From positions 1 to 23,372 of IMG/VR virus record IMGVR_UViG_3300021368_000105: a stretch of 23,372 nt of DNA; one strand, given 5' to 3'. The stretch is from a virus. The notes under the pieces were generated by a model. The model searched no databases. It was not told the DNA's origin and was given only the letters and a program-made list of their open reading frames with translations. Shown piece by piece: positions 21,785 through 23,372 of the stretch. The position numbers and the translations under genes were made by a program. Position 1 is the stretch's first letter. Every line of letters starts with the position of its first letter.

Positions 21785-22171
21785 ATGATCTTAGAAACTA
21801 TTCTGGCATTGACACCCGCAGATTATTCATACCTTGCAAGGGCGGTGCAAGTTGAAGCAGCATCTAATACCCAAGATGAGTTCTGCGTTGCAGTGTCTAT
21901 TCTTAATCGAGTCCGCTCTCCGCTATATCCCAACAGTGTTCGGGATGTGGTCTATGCACCTGGTCAGTATGAGGGTATGAAACGTAACCCTCGTACTCAA
22001 TACTCTGTCCTTACTCGTCTTCAAAATACTGATGAATTGTTAAAAGCATATAGTATTATCGGTGATCGCACCGACTTCAAAGGACAACGTATGCTAAGAT
22101 ATCGTGTAACGTCGGAAGACCCGATGTGCGATCCCAAAGGAAACTTCTATCACTACCACTGGCAAACATGA
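21785..22171 (+). CDS. Cell wall hydrolase, SleB-like
   Basis: The 128-aa product matches the SleB/CwlJ hydrolase domain: ARAVQVEAASNTQDEFCVA (with E24 as the likely catalytic acid), VSILNRVRSPLYPNSVRDVV and VYAPGQYEG, which is the usual continuation. The family cleaves peptidoglycan, so a role in lysis or cell-wall penetration is likely. No signal peptide is convincing; the N terminus (MILETILALTPADYSYL) is only slightly hydrophobic. I chose ATG 21785 because the longer frame from 21752 would include the promoter. It is coupled to the next gene by an ATGA overlap. Confidence 0.87.
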   Translation: MILETILALTPADYSYLARAVQVEAASNTQDEFCVAVSILNRVRSPLYPNSVRDVVYAPGQYEGMKRNPRTQYSVLTRLQNTDELLKAYSIIGDRTDFKGQRMLRYRVTSEDPMCDPKGNFYHYHWQT

Positions 22172-22569
22172 TTAGAATCCGAACAATCAAAGACACACTA
22201 GGACAAGTCTTTCACTCCCCCGAAGCATCGGGAACATGGGGTGTTGAATGTGCAATTGATGAAGAAGTTGTGGACTGTGACGAAATGGACAATCCTCCTT
22301 ACGTCGGTGTTCCTGCTCCTGCTTACCTAAAGGATGATCCTTGGTTCGGTCCTGCTCCTGTCAGGAGTGAGAAGCAACTGGATTACATGCAGCAGGAAAC
22401 TCTTATCAAACAGCAACAGCATCAAGAAACTCATTCTGGCGAACCTGAGAACATCCATGAACTGATGTACGAGATGTCAACTGCCAACTGGAACACCGTT
22501 GGGGAAACTCAAGGTGCTTCTGAGAATTTTCATGAGGGTTGGCAGTCTGGCACTGGATTTTTTGAGTAG
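22168..22569 (+). CDS. Uncharacterised acidic protein, 133 aa
   Basis: The start overlaps the hydrolase stop (ATGA). The product has a small N-terminal beta domain (MIRIRTIKDTLGQVFHSPEA), a Pro/Asp-rich middle (NPPYVGVPAPAYLKDDPWFG) and a Gln/Glu-rich C-terminal part. No membrane segment or known motif is seen. Co-translation with the hydrolase could mean a lysis-related role, but this is only positional. Confidence 0.7.
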   Translation: MIRIRTIKDTLGQVFHSPEASGTWGVECAIDEEVVDCDEMDNPPYVGVPAPAYLKDDPWFGPAPVRSEKQLDYMQQETLIKQQQHQETHSGEPENIHELMYEMSTANWNTVGETQGASENFHEGWQSGTGFFE

Positions 22570-22589
22570 AAATACTCTAATTTTAGGTC

Positions 22590-22623
22590 TTGACGGGTTT
22601 TCCGTACCGTGTTATTATAAATA
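22590..22623 (+). promoter_or_regulatory. Overlapping sigma-70 and late promoters of psbA
   Basis: TTGACG (22590-22595), 17-base spacer and TATTAT (22613-22618) form a host-type promoter. The exact late box TATAAATA (22616-22623) overlaps its -10. psbA could thus be read both early and late in infection from almost the same start. Confidence 0.75.
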
Positions 22624-22774
22624 CATGAACACGTTACGAAATGTAACACGTCATACACGCCTCACCGAGACTAAACAGCGTGTCAAAACAACAGTCTCTC
22701 ATACCTCTGCTTAGGGTGCAGAGGAATAGTAACTCCACCATTTCCCTGATGGTCTTACTTATTTCTTATTCAAA
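22624..22774 (+). promoter_or_regulatory. psbA 5' leader with two hairpins
   Basis: About 150 bases without a convincing gene. Seen: GTTAC-GAAAT-GTAAC (22633-22647) near the transcript 5' end and CCTCTGC-TTAGGGT-GCAGAGG (22704-22724). No ribosome-binding site stands before the psbA ATG. Structured leaders (PhotoRC-II RNAs) are known upstream of phage psbA; I cannot confirm that this is one. A 29-codon frame at 22625-22714 begins almost at the promoter and is probably not translated. Confidence 0.5.
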
Positions 22775-23372
22775 ATGGCTACTACTCTGTCGCGCCAACA
22801 AGGCGTAAACAACTGGGACTCGTTCTGCGAATGGGTTACCAGCACTAACAACCGTCTCTATGTCGGTTGGTTTGGCGTTCTGATGATCCCGACGTTGCTT
22901 GCAGCAACTATCTGTTTCGTCGTTGCCTTCGTCGCTGCTCCTCCTGTGGACATCGATGGTATTCGTGAACCCGTTGCTGGTTCGCTTCTTTACGGTAACA
23001 ACATCATCTCTGGTGCTGTTGTTCCTTCGTCCAACGCAATCGGACTTCACTTCTATCCCATCTGGGAAGCAGCTACTCTAGATGAATGGTTGTACAACGG
23101 TGGTCCTTTCCAACTTGTTATCTTCCACTTCCTGATTGGTATCTTTGCATACATGGGTCGTGAGTGGGAACTGTCTTACCGCCTTGGTATGCGTCCCTGG
23201 ATCTGCGTTGCATACAGCGCACCTGTCGCTGCTGCCTCTGCAGTCTTCCTCGTTTATCCTTTCGGTCAAGGTTCTTTCTCCGATGCTATGCCTCTTGGTA
23301 TCTCTGGTACTTTTAACTATATGCTTGTATTCCAAGCAGAACACAATATCCTTATGCATCCGTTCCACATGC
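22775..23372 (+). CDS. psbA: Photosystem II reaction centre protein D1 (partial)
   Basis: D1 turns over quickly in light, and the phage copy keeps photosystem II working during infection. The first 199 codons are present, without interruption; the 3' end is outside the window. Seen: [20 protein letters not shown] at the start, membrane helices A-C, E130 in [11 protein letters not shown] (D1:2 or high-light form, pheophytin contact), TyrZ Y161 (LVYPFGQ), D170 and E189 as manganese-cluster ligands, H190 and the P680 chlorophyll ligand H198. All functional residues in this part are intact. It has dual promoters and a structured leader. The group I intron known in some cyanophage psbA genes is not present in this part. 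Confidence 0.98.
   Translation, partial: MATTLSRQQGVNNWDSFCEWVTSTNNRLYVGWFGVLMIPTLLAATICFVVAFVAAPPVDIDGIREPVAGSLLYGNNIISGAVVPSSNAIGLHFYPIWEAATLDEWLYNGGPFQLVIFHFLIGIFAYMGREWELSYRLGMRPWICVAYSAPVAAASAVFLVYPFGQGSFSDAMPLGISGTFNYMLVFQAEHNILMHPFHM

Noticed and set aside
22625-22714. 29-codon ORF in the psbA leader
   Set aside because: Its ATG lies two bases after the late box, upstream of or at the expected transcription start, and no ribosome-binding site could be transcribed.
1-23372. CRISPR array, insertion sequence or integrase
   Set aside because: No regularly spaced repeats, transposase motifs or integrase were seen on either strand.

Overview
This window looks like part of the genome of a T4-like myovirus that infects marine picocyanobacteria (a cyanophage, most likely of Synechococcus). 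The diagnosis rests on T4-type replication and recombination genes (gp43 DNA polymerase, UvsX, gp41 helicase, gp61 primase) on the same strand as cyanobacterial auxiliary metabolic genes (psbA, two hli genes, a TalC-type transaldolase, NrdA/NrdB, MazG, a peroxiredoxin). TATAAATA late-promoter boxes, a tRNA-Arg(TCT) and very tight gene packing agree with this. Every gene I support is on the + strand.

Layout. Positions 1-5210 hold a replication/recombination run: 3' end of gene 43, a 51-aa ORF, uvsX, a 2OG-Fe(II) oxygenase, gene 41, mazG, a second 2OG-Fe(II) oxygenase and a small membrane peptide. The genes are mostly joined by 1-14 base stop/start overlaps, with ATG, GTG and TTG starts. Positions 5230-10550 hold a less understood block: a 276-aa protein with a faint PD-(D/E)XK-like pattern, a protein with the motif series of ligase/capping-type nucleotidyltransferases, a HIGH-type nucleotidyltransferase whose N terminus resembles the T4 capsid-targeting leader, a 471-aa very charged protein with an EF-hand loop, and three small charged or helical proteins, closed by a terminator. 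Positions 10585-12506 start with a consensus late promoter and hold a likely virion protein and three uncharacterised proteins. Gene 61, nrdA, nrdB and a 47-aa ORF follow (12503-17030).

Positions 17040-17640 are a compact regulatory island. A late promoter leads into an RNA that matches the glutamine-binding glnA/Downstream-peptide riboswitch pattern, then a 56-aa ORF, then a second partial copy of the riboswitch 3' half that overlaps the stop of that ORF, a structured leader, a DUF4278-type gene and a strong terminator. talC follows, then small ORFs and a GIY-YIG endonuclease. A consensus sigma-70 promoter then drives a segment with a tRNA-Arg(TCT) and small ORFs up to a terminator. A second sigma-70 promoter drives hli, peroxiredoxin, a second hli and three small ORFs (two of them single-span membrane peptides), ending in another terminator. 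A SleB-like cell-wall hydrolase and a 133-aa ORF precede psbA (D1), which is cut by the window end and has overlapping host-type and phage-late promoters.

Together the genes support DNA replication and nucleotide supply (gp43/41/61, UvsX, NrdAB, MazG, TalC via pentose phosphates) and maintenance of host photosynthesis under infection (psbA, hli, peroxiredoxin). The least understood parts are the 5230-10550 block, which may encode head-packaged enzymes, and the tandem riboswitch-like island at 17090-17361.
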